A stretch of DNA of 64,000 nt from Streptomyces sp. SDr-06 (GCF_003324565.1 NZ_QOLA01000013.1:1-64000); one strand, 5' to 3'; positions 27,378-37,533 are shown, counted from the first letter of the stretch. The notes: generated by a model from the letters alone, not told the origin. Made by a program: numbers and translations.

Positions 27378-27379
27378 AG

Positions 27380-29188
27380 ATGCCAGCGAAACCCCACATG
27401 AAGCGTGCCGCCACACGAATGTGGGCGGGGGCCGCCGGACTTGCCACCGTCGGAGCGCTCGTCGCCGCGATGCCGGCCGACGCGCACGACCACGGGCACC
27501 ACCCGAAGCCGGACCGCACCGTCGACGTACAGCTGCTGTCCTTCAACGACCTGCACGGCAACCTGGAGCCCCCGGCCGGATCGGCGGGCGCGGTGACGGA
27601 GCGTCAGGCGGACGGGATCACCAAGTCCGTTCCGGCGGGCGGCATGGAGTACCTCGCCACCTCGCTGCGCACCGCCCGCCAGGGCCACCCGTACTCGATC
27701 ACCGCGGCCGGCGGCGACATGATCGGCGCGAGCCCCCTGCTCTCCGGGCTCTTCCACGACGAGCCGACCATCGAGGCGCTCAACAAGCTGAAGCTGGACG
27801 TCACGGCCGTGGGCAACCACGAGTTCGACGAGGGTGCCACCGAGCTCGCCCGGATGCAGCACGGCGGCTGCCACCCGACCGAGGGCTGCTACGAGAAGGG
27901 CAAGAAGTTCCGCGGCGCCGACTTCCCCTACCTCGCGGCCAACGTGACGAGCGAGAAGACCGGCAGGCCGATCCTCAAGCCGTACACGGTGTGGCGGAAG
28001 AACGGCGTCAAGATCGGCTTCATCGGCGTGACCCTGAAGGGCACCCCGAACGTCGTGACCGCGGCCGGGGTCAAGGGCCTCAAGTTCGCGGACGAGATCG
28101 AGACGATCAACAAGTACGCCAAGGAACTGGACCGCCAGGGCGTCAAGTCGATCGTCGCGCTGATCCACGAGGGCGGCATGCCGTCCACCAACGCGTACAA
28201 CGACAGCTGCGACAGCCAGGGCCCCGGCAGCGGGATCTCCGGGCCCATCGTCGACATAGCCAAGGGCGTCTCGCCCAAGGTGGACGCGCTCATCACCGGC
28301 CACACCCACCAGGCGTACGTGTGCACCATCCCGGACCCGGCGGGCAACCCGCGCATGGTCACCTCGGCGGCCTCCTTCGGCAAGCTGTACACCGACACGA
28401 CGCTCACCTACGACCGGCGCACCAACGACATCGTGCGTACGGCGGTGAAGTCGCCGAAGTCCGCGAACCACATCGTCCGCCGGGACCAGCCCAAGGCCGC
28501 CGACATGTCCGAACTGATCGCCCGCTGGGGCAAGTTGGCGGCGCCGGTGGCCAACCGGCCGCAGGGCTACATCTCCGCCGACATCAACGGCCGCGGCTCC
28601 GACGCCCCCGAGAAGCCGCTCGGCGACCTGATCGCCGACGCCCAGCTGGCGGGTCTCTCCGCGCCGGACAAGGGCGGCGCGCAGATCGCCTTCATGAACC
28701 CGGGCGGCATCCGCTCCGACCTCGTGTACAAGGCGTCCGGCGGTGAGGGCGACGGGGTCGTGACGTACGGCGAGGCCTTCACGGTGCAGCCCTTCACCAA
28801 CATGATGAACGTGGTCGACCTGACCGGCGCGAAGATCATCTCCGCCCTTCAGCAGCAGGTCAGCGGCCCGAACCAGGCCGACCCGAAGATCCTCCAGGTC
28901 TCGAAGGGCCTGACCTACACCCTGGACATGACGAAGTCGGGGGCGGCCCGGGTGCTGACCGACACGGTGAAGCTGAACGGGGTGCCGCTCGACCCCGCGA
29001 AGACCTATCGCGTAGCCATGAACGAGTTCCTCGCCGGGGGCGGGGACGGGTTCCCGGCGCTGGTCGGCACGAACAAGGTCGTCGGGGCGTCGGACCTCGA
29101 CGTCTTCGACGCGTACCTGACGGCGAACTCGTCGCCTTCGAACCCGCTGGCTCCGCCGGCTTCGGGACGCATCACCGTGCTGAAGTAG
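27380..29188 (+). CDS. secreted 5'-nucleotidase / metallophosphatase (UshA-like)
   Basis: The 602-residue exported protein has the metallophosphatase motifs SFNDLHGNLEPP, GGDMIGASP, GNHEFDEG and ITGHTHQ, and a C-terminal 5'-nucleotidase domain (FMNPGGIRSDLVY, EAFTVQPFTNMM). It scavenges phosphate from nucleotides outside the cell, in line with its pst/ppk neighbours. The signal follows a short basic region; the start could also be the ATG at 27398. Three 11-bp PHO-like repeats lie just upstream (27345-27377). Confidence 0.93.
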   Translation: MPAKPHMKRAATRMWAGAAGLATVGALVAAMPADAHDHGHHPKPDRTVDVQLLSFNDLHGNLEPPAGSAGAVTERQADGITKSVPAGGMEYLATSLRTARQGHPYSITAAGGDMIGASPLLSGLFHDEPTIEALNKLKLDVTAVGNHEFDEGATELARMQHGGCHPTEGCYEKGKKFRGADFPYLAANVTSEKTGRPILKPYTVWRKNGVKIGFIGVTLKGTPNVVTAAGVKGLKFADEIETINKYAKELDRQGVKSIVALIHEGGMPSTNAYNDSCDSQGPGSGISGPIVDIAKGVSPKVDALITGHTHQAYVCTIPDPAGNPRMVTSAASFGKLYTDTTLTYDRRTNDIVRTAVKSPKSANHIVRRDQPKAADMSELIARWGKLAAPVANRPQGYISADINGRGSDAPEKPLGDLIADAQLAGLSAPDKGGAQIAFMNPGGIRSDLVYKASGGEGDGVVTYGEAFTVQPFTNMMNVVDLTGAKIISALQQQVSGPNQADPKILQVSKGLTYTLDMTKSGAARVLTDTVKLNGVPLDPAKTYRVAMNEFLAGGGDGFPALVGTNKVVGASDLDVFDAYLTANSSPSNPLAPPASGRITVLK

Positions 29189-29209
29189 CGGCGCCCTGCG
29201 CCGCGTTGA

Positions 29210-29237
29210 GGGGGCGGGCCTTTTTCGGCCCGCCCCC
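29210..29237 (+). terminator. terminator of the 5'-nucleotidase gene
   Basis: A perfect 11-bp stem GGGGGCGGGCC / GGCCCGCCCCC encloses a TTTTTC loop 21 bp after the stop codon and is followed by TTCGTGTCTTCT. It may work in both directions, since the next gene is convergent. Confidence 0.85.
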
Positions 29238-29317
29238 CTTCGTGTCTTCTGCCACTCCGTGCCGGGCGCTTTCGGCACTCCGTGCCGGGGTTCGACTGCG
29301 GCCCGGTGGGGGCTGGT

Positions 29318-29394
29318 CGCGCGGTTCCTCGCGCCCCTCACCCCTTGTCCGCCGCGGGCCGTGCGTGGCTGGTCGCGCGGTTCCCCGCGCCCCT
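29318..29394 (+). repeat. two copies of the GC-rich intergenic module
   Basis: CGCGCGGTTCCTCGCGCCCCT (29318-29338) and CGCGCGGTTCCCCGCGCCCCT (29374-29394) lie 56 bp apart in the convergent gap between the 5'-nucleotidase and the histidine kinase. They are variants of the module at 17049-17333. Confidence 0.8.
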
Positions 29395-29424
29395 GGCCGC
29401 CTAATCCGCCGCGGGGTTTCGGGT

Positions 29425-30834
29425 TCAGGGGGTTTCTGGGGGTGGGGTTGGGGCGCCTGGGAGGGTGATGGTGGCCAGGGTGCCGCCGCCCGTGGCCGCG
29501 GCCAGGGTGACCTGGCCGCCCGCGTGCTGGACCGTGCGGGCCACGATGGACAGCCCCAGACCGGAGCCGGGCAGGGCCCGCGCCGACGGAGAGCGCCAGA
29601 AGCGTTCGAAGACGTGCGGGAGCTCCTCGGCGGGAATGCCGGGCCCCTGGTCGCGGACCGTCAGGACCCCGCGGTCCAGGGCCACCGTGATCGTGCCACG
29701 GGGCGGACTGAACTTCACCGCGTTGTCGAGCACGTTCACCACCGCCCGCTGCAACGCCGCCGGCTCGGCCCGTACGTACCAGGGCGCGAGCTGTGCCGTG
29801 ATCGTCAGCTCGGGCCCGCGCAGCCGCGCCCGGTCGAGCGCGACCCGGGTGATGTCGTGCAGGCCGACCACCTCCAGCGGACCCTCGCGCACCGCGTCCG
29901 GCCGGGACAGCTCCTGCAAGTCCCCGATGAGGGAGGCCAGTTCGGACATCTGGGCCGTCACGGACGTCATCAGCGCCTTGCGGTCGGCGGGCGGGATGGC
30001 CCGCCCCGTCTCGTCGCTGCGGGCGAGCAGCTCGATGTTGGTACGCAGCGAGGTGAGCGGCGTGCGCAGCTCGTGCCCGGCGTCCGCGATGAGCTGCGCC
30101 TGCCGGTCCCGGGAGGAGGCGAGCGCGGCGGTCATCGCGTTGAACGAGCGCGAGAGCCGGGCGATCTCGTCCTCCCCCTCGACGGGGATGCGGACGGTGA
30201 GGTCCTCGGTCCGCGCCACGTGCTCGACGGCCCCGGTCAGCTTGTCCACGGGCCGCAGCCCGGTCCGCGCGACCCAGAGCCCGGCGGCACCGGCCGCGAC
30301 CACGCCGATGCCCGCGAGGCCGGTCAGCAGGAGGGCGAGGCGATTGAGCGCGGAGTCGACCTCGGTGAGCGGCCGGGACAGCGAGACGGTGGCCCACCTG
30401 CCGTCGAAGTCCTGACGCTGGGTGTGCACCCGCACGTCCATCCCGCCGTCGGTCGTGCTGCTGTGCAGGGCTTCGGCCTTCAGGCTGAGGCTGCGGGCCA
30501 CCGCGATGTCCTGGGGCGTGACCCGTACGGCCGGGGAGTCCGGAGCCACACAGCGGGTGCCGTCCGGCAGGACGACCTGGATGTAGGCGAACGGCTTCTT
30601 CCCCGGCGGCAGATTGCCCTCCGACAGACAGGACTGGAGCGCGGCCTGCACCAGGCTGGTGGGGGCGCTGGTGTTGCGCAGCGTGGTGTCGAGCTCGGCG
30701 CGCAACTGGGCCCGGGTCAGCAGCCAGCAGGTGACGGCGACCGCGGCCACCGCGACCGCGACCGCCGTCGCGACCAGCATGGCCAGCCGGGACCGCAGCG
30801 GCATCGCGTGGTACCGGCGCAGTGCTCGGTTCAC
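29425..30834 (-). CDS. membrane sensor histidine kinase
   Basis: The 469-residue kinase has a first membrane helix (about residues 18-40), an external domain of about 125 residues, a second helix with HAMP, and the transmitter. The transmitter shows the H-box [17 protein letters not shown], the N-box [16 protein letters not shown] and the G-boxes [13 protein letters not shown] and [12 protein letters not shown]. It overlaps the response regulator gene by four bases at a GTG start. It resembles SCO4155 and MprB-type kinases. Confidence 0.93.
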   Translation of the reverse strand: MNRALRRYHAMPLRSRLAMLVATAVAVAVAAVAVTCWLLTRAQLRAELDTTLRNTSAPTSLVQAALQSCLSEGNLPPGKKPFAYIQVVLPDGTRCVAPDSPAVRVTPQDIAVARSLSLKAEALHSSTTDGGMDVRVHTQRQDFDGRWATVSLSRPLTEVDSALNRLALLLTGLAGIGVVAAGAAGLWVARTGLRPVDKLTGAVEHVARTEDLTVRIPVEGEDEIARLSRSFNAMTAALASSRDRQAQLIADAGHELRTPLTSLRTNIELLARSDETGRAIPPADRKALMTSVTAQMSELASLIGDLQELSRPDAVREGPLEVVGLHDITRVALDRARLRGPELTITAQLAPWYVRAEPAALQRAVVNVLDNAVKFSPPRGTITVALDRGVLTVRDQGPGIPAEELPHVFERFWRSPSARALPGSGLGLSIVARTVQHAGGQVTLAAATGGGTLATITLPGAPTPPPETP

Positions 30835-31562
30835 TCCGCGCCGCCCGGCCGCAGGGCGTACCCCACGCCCCGCACCGTGTGCACGAGGCGGGGCTCGCCG
30901 CCCGCCTCCGTCTTGCGGCGCAGGTACATCACGTACACGTCGAGCGAGTTGGACGACGGCTCGAAGTCGAAGCCCCAGACCGCCTTGAGGATCTGCTCAC
31001 GGGTGAGCACCTGCCGGGGGTGGGTCAGGAACATTTCGAGCAGGGTGAACTCGGTGCGGGTCAGTTCCACCACGCGGTCGCCGCGGGTGACCTCGCGCGT
31101 GGAGAGGTCCATCCTGAGGTCCGCGAAGCTGAGGACGTTCCCGGCGTCCTGCCCGGCCGCCCCCGCGTCGACGGCGTACGAGCTGCGGCGCAGCAACGCC
31201 CGGATGCGGGCGAAGAGTTCGTCGAGCTCGAACGGCTTGACCAGGTAGTCGTCGGCGCCCGCGTCGAGCCCGGTGACGCGGTCGCCGACCGTGTCGCGCG
31301 CCGTCAGCATCAGGATGGGCGTGGTGGAGCCCGCCGCGCGCAGCCGGCGGGCCGCGGTGAGCCCGTCCATCCTCGGCATCTGGATGTCGAGCACGATGAG
31401 CTCGGGCCGGTAGGCCTCCGCCTTGGCGAGGGCGTCGAGGCCGTCCACGGCGACCTCGGTGCCGTATCCCTCGAAGGCGAGACTGCGTTGCAGCGCCTCG
31501 CGGACGGCGGGCTCGTCGTCGACGATCAGGATGCGCTGCGTTTCGTCCTCGGCGGGGCTCAT
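30831..31562 (-). CDS. OmpR/PhoB-family response regulator
   Basis: A 243-residue regulator with the acidic pair in [10 protein letters not shown], phospho-acceptor Asp in [14 protein letters not shown], the conserved Lys in [12 protein letters not shown], and a winged-helix domain ending [15 protein letters not shown]. It is co-translated with the histidine kinase that follows. MprA of mycobacteria is the closest well-known relative by layout. The adjacent HtrA-like protease gene starts 1.35 kb upstream on the same strand and may be a target. Confidence 0.93.
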   Translation of the reverse strand: MSPAEDETQRILIVDDEPAVREALQRSLAFEGYGTEVAVDGLDALAKAEAYRPELIVLDIQMPRMDGLTAARRLRAAGSTTPILMLTARDTVGDRVTGLDAGADDYLVKPFELDELFARIRALLRRSSYAVDAGAAGQDAGNVLSFADLRMDLSTREVTRGDRVVELTRTEFTLLEMFLTHPRQVLTREQILKAVWGFDFEPSSNSLDVYVMYLRRKTEAGGEPRLVHTVRGVGYALRPGGAE

Positions 31563-31655
31563 GAGCGGGTTCCTTCTTCTGCTTCGTGCGGCTCGGTGAA
31601 CATCAGCCTCGCATGTGGACGGTGCGGCGCGGGGCGGCTCGCTGCCCCGCGCGGA

Positions 31656-32912
31656 TCAGTAGCTGCCGCCGAAGCCGCCGCCGCTGTTCCCGCCCTGGCT
31701 GCTGTCGCCGCCGCCGGTGTTCGCGCCGCCGCTGCCGCCGCCCCGCAGGCTGGCGAGGTCGGACTTGACGGTGTTGATCGGGATGGCGAAGCCGAGCCCG
31801 ACACTGCCCGCCGTCGAACCGCCCTGGCCGCTCGAACTCGGCGAGTACATCGCGGAGTTGATGCCGATGATGTTGCCGTTCATGTCGATGAGCGCGCCGC
31901 CGGAGTTGCCGGGGTTGAGCGAGGCGTCGGTCTGGAGCGCCTTGTACGTGGTCTTCGACGAGCCGGTGTCGCCGTTGAACTGCTGCCCGCCGAACTCGAA
32001 CGGCCAGCCGCCGCTGCCGCGACCCTGCCCCTGACCCTGGTTGCCCTGCTCCTTGGCGACGGTGACGTCGCGGTCGAGGGCGGAGATGATGCCGGAGGTG
32101 ACGGTGCCGGTGAGACCCTCGGGGGAGCCGATGGCGACGACCTGGTCGCCGACCGCGATCTTGCCGGAGTCGCCGAGACTGGCGGGCTTGAGGCCGCTCG
32201 CCCCGTCCAGCTTGATCAGCGCGAGGTCCTTGTCGGGGTCGGTGCCGACGACCTTGGCGGTGTAGCTCTTGCCGTTGCTGAGCTTCACCTTGACCGAGGT
32301 CGCCCCCGAGATGACGTGGTTGTTGGTGATGATCTCGCCCTTGGACGTGATGATCACGCCCGCGCCGGTCGACTCGCCCGAGCCGGACGCCGCGTTGATC
32401 TCGACGATGCTCGGCATGACGGCCTTGGCGACGCCGGAGACCGTGCCGTTGGTGCTGTTGGACGCGTTGGTGCCGCTCACCCCGGCGCTGACACTGCTGC
32501 CGTTGTCGGACACGTAGTGCTCGACGAGGCTCGCGGTGCCGCCGCCTATCGCCGCCGCGATGATGGCGACCGCCGCGAGGAGGCCGACCGAGCGCTTGGC
32601 GCGCCTGGGCCGGGGGGCGCCCGCCGCACCGCCGGCGGGGTGGGCGGTCCCGCCGCCGTCACCGCCGCCGTGGAACCCGGCGACCCCGGGCTCGGCGTGG
32701 GCGGCCGGGGCGCCCGGCCACACGGTGGTGCCGGGGCCGGTGGTCACCGGGGTGGTCGGCTGGTACGGGGGCGGCGGCGGATAGGCGGCCGCGTAGGCCT
32801 CGGCCTCTCGCCGCGCGTCGTCCTTGGCTCGCTGCCAGGACTCGTCCGCGGAGGCGGAGTGCTGAGGCTGCTGCTCGGGGTACTCGCCGCTGTGGCGGGG
32901 GCTCTCGGTCAT
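31656..32912 (-). CDS. membrane-anchored HtrA-like serine protease without PDZ domain
   Basis: The 418-residue protein has a Pro-rich cytoplasmic N-terminus, one membrane helix (VGLLAAVAIIAAAIGGG, about residues 108-124), and an S1C protease domain. The triad is His in NNHVISG, Asp in DPDKDLALIKL and Ser in LNPGNSGGALIDM. Usual HtrA/PepD proteins continue into a PDZ domain; here the chain ends in a Gly/Ser-rich tail (GGGSGGANTGGGDSS). It acts outside the membrane, probably on misfolded envelope proteins. It corresponds to SCO4157 from memory. Confidence 0.9.
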   Translation of the reverse strand: MTESPRHSGEYPEQQPQHSASADESWQRAKDDARREAEAYAAAYPPPPPYQPTTPVTTGPGTTVWPGAPAAHAEPGVAGFHGGGDGGGTAHPAGGAAGAPRPRRAKRSVGLLAAVAIIAAAIGGGTASLVEHYVSDNGSSVSAGVSGTNASNSTNGTVSGVAKAVMPSIVEINAASGSGESTGAGVIITSKGEIITNNHVISGATSVKVKLSNGKSYTAKVVGTDPDKDLALIKLDGASGLKPASLGDSGKIAVGDQVVAIGSPEGLTGTVTSGIISALDRDVTVAKEQGNQGQGQGRGSGGWPFEFGGQQFNGDTGSSKTTYKALQTDASLNPGNSGGALIDMNGNIIGINSAMYSPSSSGQGGSTAGSVGLGFAIPINTVKSDLASLRGGGSGGANTGGGDSSQGGNSGGGFGGSY

Positions 32913-33024
32913 GTCTATGACCTTCGCGAGCCTTCATGAGAGCAGTCTGAGGACCACTTAAGAAGCCCGGCAGAACCGTGTTTGCCCGAAATAAAGGCGC
33001 CTCGCGCGGCGCCGGGCGGACGGC

Positions 33025-34047
33025 TCAGCCGCAGCCGCAGGACCGGCGCACGACCAGCCGCGAGGGGAACTGCTTGAGGCGTTCGCGGCGCGAGCCCGCC
33101 ACCCGCAGCCCGTCGTCCAGGACCAGGTCCACCGCGGCCCGCGCCATCGCGGGCCGGTCGGAGGCGATCGTGGTGAGCGGCGGATCGGTCAGGGCCGCCT
33201 CCTTCACGTCGTCGAAGCCCGCCACGGCGAGCTCGCCCGGCACGTCGATGCGCAGCTCGCGGGCGGCCCGCAGCACGCCGATCGCCTGGTCGTCGGTGGC
33301 GCAGAAGATGGCGGGCGGCCGCTGCGGCCCGGCGAGGATCTCCAGCGCCACCTGGTAGGCGTCGTACCGGTTGTACGGGGCCTGGAAGAGGCGGCCTTCG
33401 AGGGAGCGGCCGGACTCCAGCATGGCCCGGCGCCAGCCCTCGACGTGGTCGGCCACCGGGTCGCCGACCGCCGGGGTCGACTCGATGCCGCCGAGGCAGG
33501 CGACGTACTCGTGGCCGTGTTCGAGCAGGTGGCGGGTGGCGAGCTGGGCGCCGCCGATGTCGTCGGTCACCACCGCCACGTCGTCGATCGCCTCGGGCCG
33601 CTCGTGCAGCAGCACCACCCGGGCGTCCCACGCGTCGATCTCGGCCGCGGCCCGCTCGCTGGGGCCCTGGCTGACCAGGATCAGCCCGGCGACCCGCATG
33701 CCGAGGAAGGCCCGCAGATAGTGGACCTCGCGGTCGTCGATGTAGTCGGAGTTGCCGACCAGGACCATTTTCCCGCGCTCGGACGCCGCCTGCTCGACCG
33801 CGTGCGCCATCTCCGCGAAGAACGGCTGGCGGGCGTCCGGGACGATCATTCCTATGAGGTCGGTGCGCCGCGAGGCCATCGCCTGGGCGACCCGGTCGGG
33901 CCGGTACCCCAGCTCCTTGATCGCGGCGAGGACACGCTCGCGCGTGGCCGGGGCGACCGGCCGGGGTCCGTTGTTGATGACGTAACTGACGACGGCGGTC
34001 GAAGTACCCGCAAGTCGTGCCACGTCGTCCCGCGTCACCTTGGCCAC
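33025..34047 (-). CDS. LacI-family transcriptional regulator
   Basis: The 340-residue regulator has the LacI helix-turn-helix and hinge ([24 protein letters not shown], read as [13 protein letters not shown] then [11 protein letters not shown]) and a periplasmic-binding-type ligand domain ending in a cysteine pair (RRSCGCG). The ligand and targets are unknown. Its GTG start at 34047 has TAGACT seven bases upstream, so the mRNA appears leaderless. It corresponds to SCO4158 from memory. Confidence 0.9.
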   Translation of the reverse strand: MAKVTRDDVARLAGTSTAVVSYVINNGPRPVAPATRERVLAAIKELGYRPDRVAQAMASRRTDLIGMIVPDARQPFFAEMAHAVEQAASERGKMVLVGNSDYIDDREVHYLRAFLGMRVAGLILVSQGPSERAAAEIDAWDARVVLLHERPEAIDDVAVVTDDIGGAQLATRHLLEHGHEYVACLGGIESTPAVGDPVADHVEGWRRAMLESGRSLEGRLFQAPYNRYDAYQVALEILAGPQRPPAIFCATDDQAIGVLRAARELRIDVPGELAVAGFDDVKEAALTDPPLTTIASDRPAMARAAVDLVLDDGLRVAGSRRERLKQFPSRLVVRRSCGCG

Positions 34048-34128
34048 GCGCGGCAGTCTACGCGGGGTGACCCCCCTCTGGGCAGGCCGTATCGCAGGTC
34101 GTACCCCAGGCGTGATCTACCGTTCGGG

Positions 34129-34896
34129 TTACGACTTCGAGGAGCGCGCCGCCGCTTCCTTCGCCTCGGCGGTGGCCGCGTCCACGACCGCCTTCGCCTT
34201 GGCGTCCTCGGCCGAGCGCTCGGGCTTCTCGGGCGTCACGAAGCGGTAGCCGACATTGCGGACGGTGCCGATCAGCGACTCGTGCTCGGGGCCGAGCTTG
34301 GCCCGCAGCCGCCGTACGTGCACATCGACGGTGCGGGTGCCGCCGAAGTAGTCGTAGCCCCAGACCTCCTGGAGCAGCTGGGCTCGGGTGAAGACCCGGC
34401 CCGGGTGCTGGGCGAGGTACTTGAGCAGCTCGAACTCCTTGAAGGTCAGGTCGAGGACCCGCCCCTTGAGCTTGGCGCTGTAGGTGGCCTCGTCCACGGA
34501 GAGGTCGCCGTTGCGGATCTCCATGGGGGAGTCGTCCGAGGTGGCCTGCGCCCGGCCGGTGGCGAGCCGCAGCCGCGCCTCGACCTCGGCCGGCCCCGCG
34601 GTGTCGAGCAGCACGTCGTCGATGCCCCAGTCGGCGGTGACGGCGGCCAGACCGCCCTCGGTCACGACCAGGACCAGCGGGCAGCCCGGACCGGTGGAGC
34701 GGAGCAGCTGGCACAGCGACCGCACGTGCGGCAGGTCGCGGCGGCCGTCGATCAGGATGACGTCGGCACCCGGGGTGTCGACGAGCGCGGGCCCCTCGGC
34801 GGGGGCCACCCGGACGGTGTGCAGGAGCAGGCCGAGCGCGGGCAGCACCTCCGTCGACGGCTGGAGGGCGTTGGTCAGGAGCAGCAGAGAGCTCAT
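34129..34896 (-). CDS. glnR: nitrogen response regulator GlnR
   Basis: The 255-residue protein starts [19 protein letters not shown], as in known Streptomyces GlnR, and has an atypical receiver ([13 protein letters not shown]) and a winged-helix domain ([20 protein letters not shown]). GlnR is an orphan regulator without a cognate kinase that controls glnA, glnII, amtB and nitrate assimilation. The start at 34896 is chosen from that conserved opening; the frame continues to 35130 but is low-complexity. The tail is Ala/Lys-rich. Confidence 0.96.
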   Translation of the reverse strand: MSSLLLLTNALQPSTEVLPALGLLLHTVRVAPAEGPALVDTPGADVILIDGRRDLPHVRSLCQLLRSTGPGCPLVLVVTEGGLAAVTADWGIDDVLLDTAGPAEVEARLRLATGRAQATSDDSPMEIRNGDLSVDEATYSAKLKGRVLDLTFKEFELLKYLAQHPGRVFTRAQLLQEVWGYDYFGGTRTVDVHVRRLRAKLGPEHESLIGTVRNVGYRFVTPEKPERSAEDAKAKAVVDAATAEAKEAAARSSKS

Positions 34897-35198
34897 CGCG
34901 ACCCTCCCCCGGGCTTTCGGCTTCGATCGAGCGGGGGATGCCCCCATGCCCGGGTCGTCCGTTTCGGGTCCTGCTCGGTTCGCTCGCCCATAACGTCGGT
35001 TCCTCCTCGGTCCCTGCGGAGGGGGGTCCCCCTGCTCCGGGAGAGCTCGGGGGCGTTGCGGCACTGCTTCGTACATGTCAGGACCCGGCTGCGGATCCCT
35101 TGTGAGCGTTTGTTCACCCGTCCGTAACAACGACCGGGAAACACAAAAGGACCCGGGGGCTACGGTGCCCGGATCCTCTGCCTAGGAGAATAGCCCAC
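34897..35198. other. divergent gap between glnR and a hydrolase gene
   Basis: The 302-bp gap holds no gene. A GTTCACC at 35112-35118 and a weaker unit 11 bp later (35123-35129) could be a PhoP site; PhoP competition at the glnR promoter is known in S. coelicolor. A TTGTTC/AACAACG imperfect dyad overlaps it. Confidence 0.45.
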
Positions 35199-36017
35199 AT
35201 GAATGCCGGGGCAGAGGACCGATTTCACACTTCAGCTGTTTCCTCGATCACTCCCGGACCCCGGCGCGCCATCCTGCGTACGTCGGACGGTGTCCGGATC
35301 GAGGCGGTTTACGAGCCCTGCGCGCGGGGCGCCGCCGACACCGCGATCGTGGTCGCGCACGGGTTCACGGGATCGGCCGACCGGCCCGCAGTGCGCCGGG
35401 CCGCGGGGGTGTTCGCGCAGTACGCGGCCGTGATCACCTTCTCGTTCCGCGGGCACGGGCGGTCCGGCGGGCGCTCGACCGTCGGCGACCGCGAGGTGCT
35501 CGACCTCGCTGCGGCCGTGGAGTGGGCGAGATCACTCGGGTACGCACGGGTGGTGACCGTCGGCTTCTCGATGGGCGGCTCCGTGGTGCTGCGGCACGCG
35601 GCGACCCATCAGGGGGGAGCACGGGGGCGCACCGAAGCAGTGGCGGCGGTCAGCGCGCCCGCCCGCTGGTACTACCGGGGCACGGCCCCGATGCGGCGGG
35701 TGCACTGGCTGGTGACCCGGCCCGCCGGGCGGCTCGTCGGCCGCTTCGGCTTCGCGACGCGCATCCACACCGAGGACTGGGACCCGGTGCCGCTGTCGCC
35801 CGTCGAGGCGGTCCCGCTGATCGCGCCCACCCCGCTGCTCATCGTGCACGGCGACCGCGACCCGTACTTCCCGGTGGACCACCCGCGGATGCTGGCGGCA
35901 GCCGGACCTGCGCAGTTGTGGCTCGAGCCGGGCATGGGGCACGCCGAGAACGCGGCCGACGACGAACTGCTCGGGCGGATCGCGGGCTGGCTCATCGCCG
36001 CGCGGCCCGCCGCGTAG
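35199..36017 (+). CDS. alpha/beta hydrolase
   Basis: A 272-residue hydrolase with the oxyanion region VVAHGFTGSADRP, the nucleophile elbow VGFSMGGSVVL (Ser), the acid in IVHGDRDPYFP and the catalytic His in GMGHAENAA. The substrate is unknown; esterase or lipase-like activity is likely. TAGGAGAA before the ATG is a good ribosome site. The gene diverges from glnR and is followed 33 bp later by a MoaD-like gene. Confidence 0.9.
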   Translation: MNAGAEDRFHTSAVSSITPGPRRAILRTSDGVRIEAVYEPCARGAADTAIVVAHGFTGSADRPAVRRAAGVFAQYAAVITFSFRGHGRSGGRSTVGDREVLDLAAAVEWARSLGYARVVTVGFSMGGSVVLRHAATHQGGARGRTEAVAAVSAPARWYYRGTAPMRRVHWLVTRPAGRLVGRFGFATRIHTEDWDPVPLSPVEAVPLIAPTPLLIVHGDRDPYFPVDHPRMLAAAGPAQLWLEPGMGHAENAADDELLGRIAGWLIAARPAA

Positions 36018-36050
36018 CCCATCATGGAGGGCGACGAAAGGAGCCACACC

Positions 36051-36305
36051 ATGGCAGCGGGAACCATCCGCTTCTGGGCCGCGGCCAAGTCCGCCGCCGG
36101 TGTCGGCGAGGAGCCGTACGCCGCCGGGACACTGGCCGAGGCCCTCGACGCGGTGCGCGAACGGCACCCCGGAGAGCTCACGCGCGTACTGCAGAGGTGT
36201 TCGTTCCTGGTCGACGGTGACCCCGTCGGGAAGCGGAACCATGAGACCGTACGCCTTGCCGAGGGCGGCACGGTCGAGGTGCTCCCGCCGTTCGCAGGAG
36301 GGTGA
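36051..36305 (+). CDS. MoaD/ThiS-like sulfur carrier protein
   Basis: An 84-residue ubiquitin-fold protein ends in ...PPFAGG. The free C-terminal Gly-Gly is the site of thiocarboxylate formation in MoaD/ThiS. An E1-like partner is not seen nearby. The ATG at 36051 follows AAAGGAG. It sits 10 bp ahead of a membrane protein gene. Later in the window is a sulfurtransferase block, so a sulfur-transfer role outside molybdopterin is possible. Confidence 0.85.
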   Translation: MAAGTIRFWAAAKSAAGVGEEPYAAGTLAEALDAVRERHPGELTRVLQRCSFLVDGDPVGKRNHETVRLAEGGTVEVLPPFAGG

Positions 36306-36315
36306 CCCCCACGTC

Positions 36316-37533
36316 ATGAGCGAGCAGTACCCGTATCAGCAGCAGCCCCAGTACGACCAGTACGGGCAGCCCGTGCAGCCCCAGCCGCCGTTCCCGTACG
36401 AGCCGTACCAGGACCAGCAGCAGTACACGCAGACCTGGGAGGGGCAGACCTGGGACACCCAGTACCAGCCCACGATCCCGCCCGTGCAGCAGCCCGCGGA
36501 GCCCGCGCCGCGCCGGGGGCGCCACGCGCAGCCCGCGCCCGACCAGCCCTGGCAGGAGAGCGCGGCCGACGCGGCGTACGCGGCCGACACGGCCTACCTG
36601 CCGCCGCAGAGCGCCCCCCGGCACGGCCCGGGGACCGCCTCGGTGCCGCTGCCGCCGGAGGTCCCGATGGCGCCCGCGCCCGCCCCGGCGCCGGTGTACG
36701 AACCGGCCGCGGCCCCGGCGTCCGCGCCCGCCGACGGCCCGGCGTACAGCTCGCCCACCACCGTCGGCAACACCCGCATCACCGACGCCCAGCGCGCCCG
36801 TGCCGAGGGCCGGTCGCCGATCATCGCGCCCGGGATGCGGCCCGCCGCGCTCACCGCCGTGCTCGCCCTGCTGCTCGCGGTGGCCGCGCCCGTCGGCCCC
36901 TACGCGCTCGCCGTGCCGCTCGTCCTCCTCCAGGCCGTCACGGCCGCGGGCTGGTTCCGGCTCAACGGCATGTGGCCGGCCCGCCAGGGCATCGCGCTCG
37001 CCTTCGCGGGCGGCCTCGTCGCGGACGTCGCCCTGCTGGCGCTCGGACGTGAGGACGCGCCCGCCGCGATCCTGGGCACGCTCGGGGTCTGGGTGCTGCT
37101 CACGCTCGTCCTCCAGTTGCGTTCGCACGCCGACCCCGACGAGCGGATGTACGGCCTGATGGCGACCGTCGCCTCGGCGGCCCTCGCGATCCTGGCCGGC
37201 GGATTCCTCGCGGCGCCGCCGCACGCGGTGTCCGTCGGCGCCGCCGCGGTGGCCGTCGCCGCCCTCGCGCGGGCGCTGCCGCTGCCGTCGGCCGCCTCGG
37301 TCGTGGTCGCGCTGCTCGCGGCGGCGGGCGTGGGCATCGCGGTGGGCGGCCTTGTCGGCATCGGCGCGAGCGGCGCCCTGCTCGGCCTCGCGGCCGGGGG
37401 CTGCGCGCTGATCGGGCTGCGGGTGGCCTCGTACGACTACCCGTCCCGGTTCGTCCACATGACGGCGGGCGTCGCCCTGCCGCTGACCGCGGCCGTCCCT
37501 GTGCTGTATCTCATCGGTCGCGCCGTGGCGTAG
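36316..37533 (+). CDS. Pro/Gln-rich polytopic membrane protein
   Basis: The 405-residue product begins with a Tyr/Gln/Pro-rich cytoplasmic region of about 170 residues (MSEQYPYQQQPQYDQYGQ), followed by about eight hydrophobic helices rich in Ala, Leu, Val and Gly. I recognise the type as a conserved Streptomyces membrane protein (near SCO4162) but know no function. It is probably co-transcribed with the MoaD-like gene. Confidence 0.8.
   Translation: MSEQYPYQQQPQYDQYGQPVQPQPPFPYEPYQDQQQYTQTWEGQTWDTQYQPTIPPVQQPAEPAPRRGRHAQPAPDQPWQESAADAAYAADTAYLPPQSAPRHGPGTASVPLPPEVPMAPAPAPAPVYEPAAAPASAPADGPAYSSPTTVGNTRITDAQRARAEGRSPIIAPGMRPAALTAVLALLLAVAAPVGPYALAVPLVLLQAVTAAGWFRLNGMWPARQGIALAFAGGLVADVALLALGREDAPAAILGTLGVWVLLTLVLQLRSHADPDERMYGLMATVASAALAILAGGFLAAPPHAVSVGAAAVAVAALARALPLPSAASVVVALLAAAGVGIAVGGLVGIGASGALLGLAAGGCALIGLRVASYDYPSRFVHMTAGVALPLTAAVPVLYLIGRAVA

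Noticed and set aside
27347-30397. A 1016-codon open frame on the minus strand
   Set aside because: It runs antisense to the 5'-nucleotidase and in a shifted frame of the histidine kinase. The predicted protein is Arg/Gly/Val-rich low complexity, caused by high GC.
35112-35129. A firm PHO box at glnR
   Set aside because: Only the first unit matches well; the second is weak, so it was kept as a low-confidence note inside the gap entry rather than a separate site.
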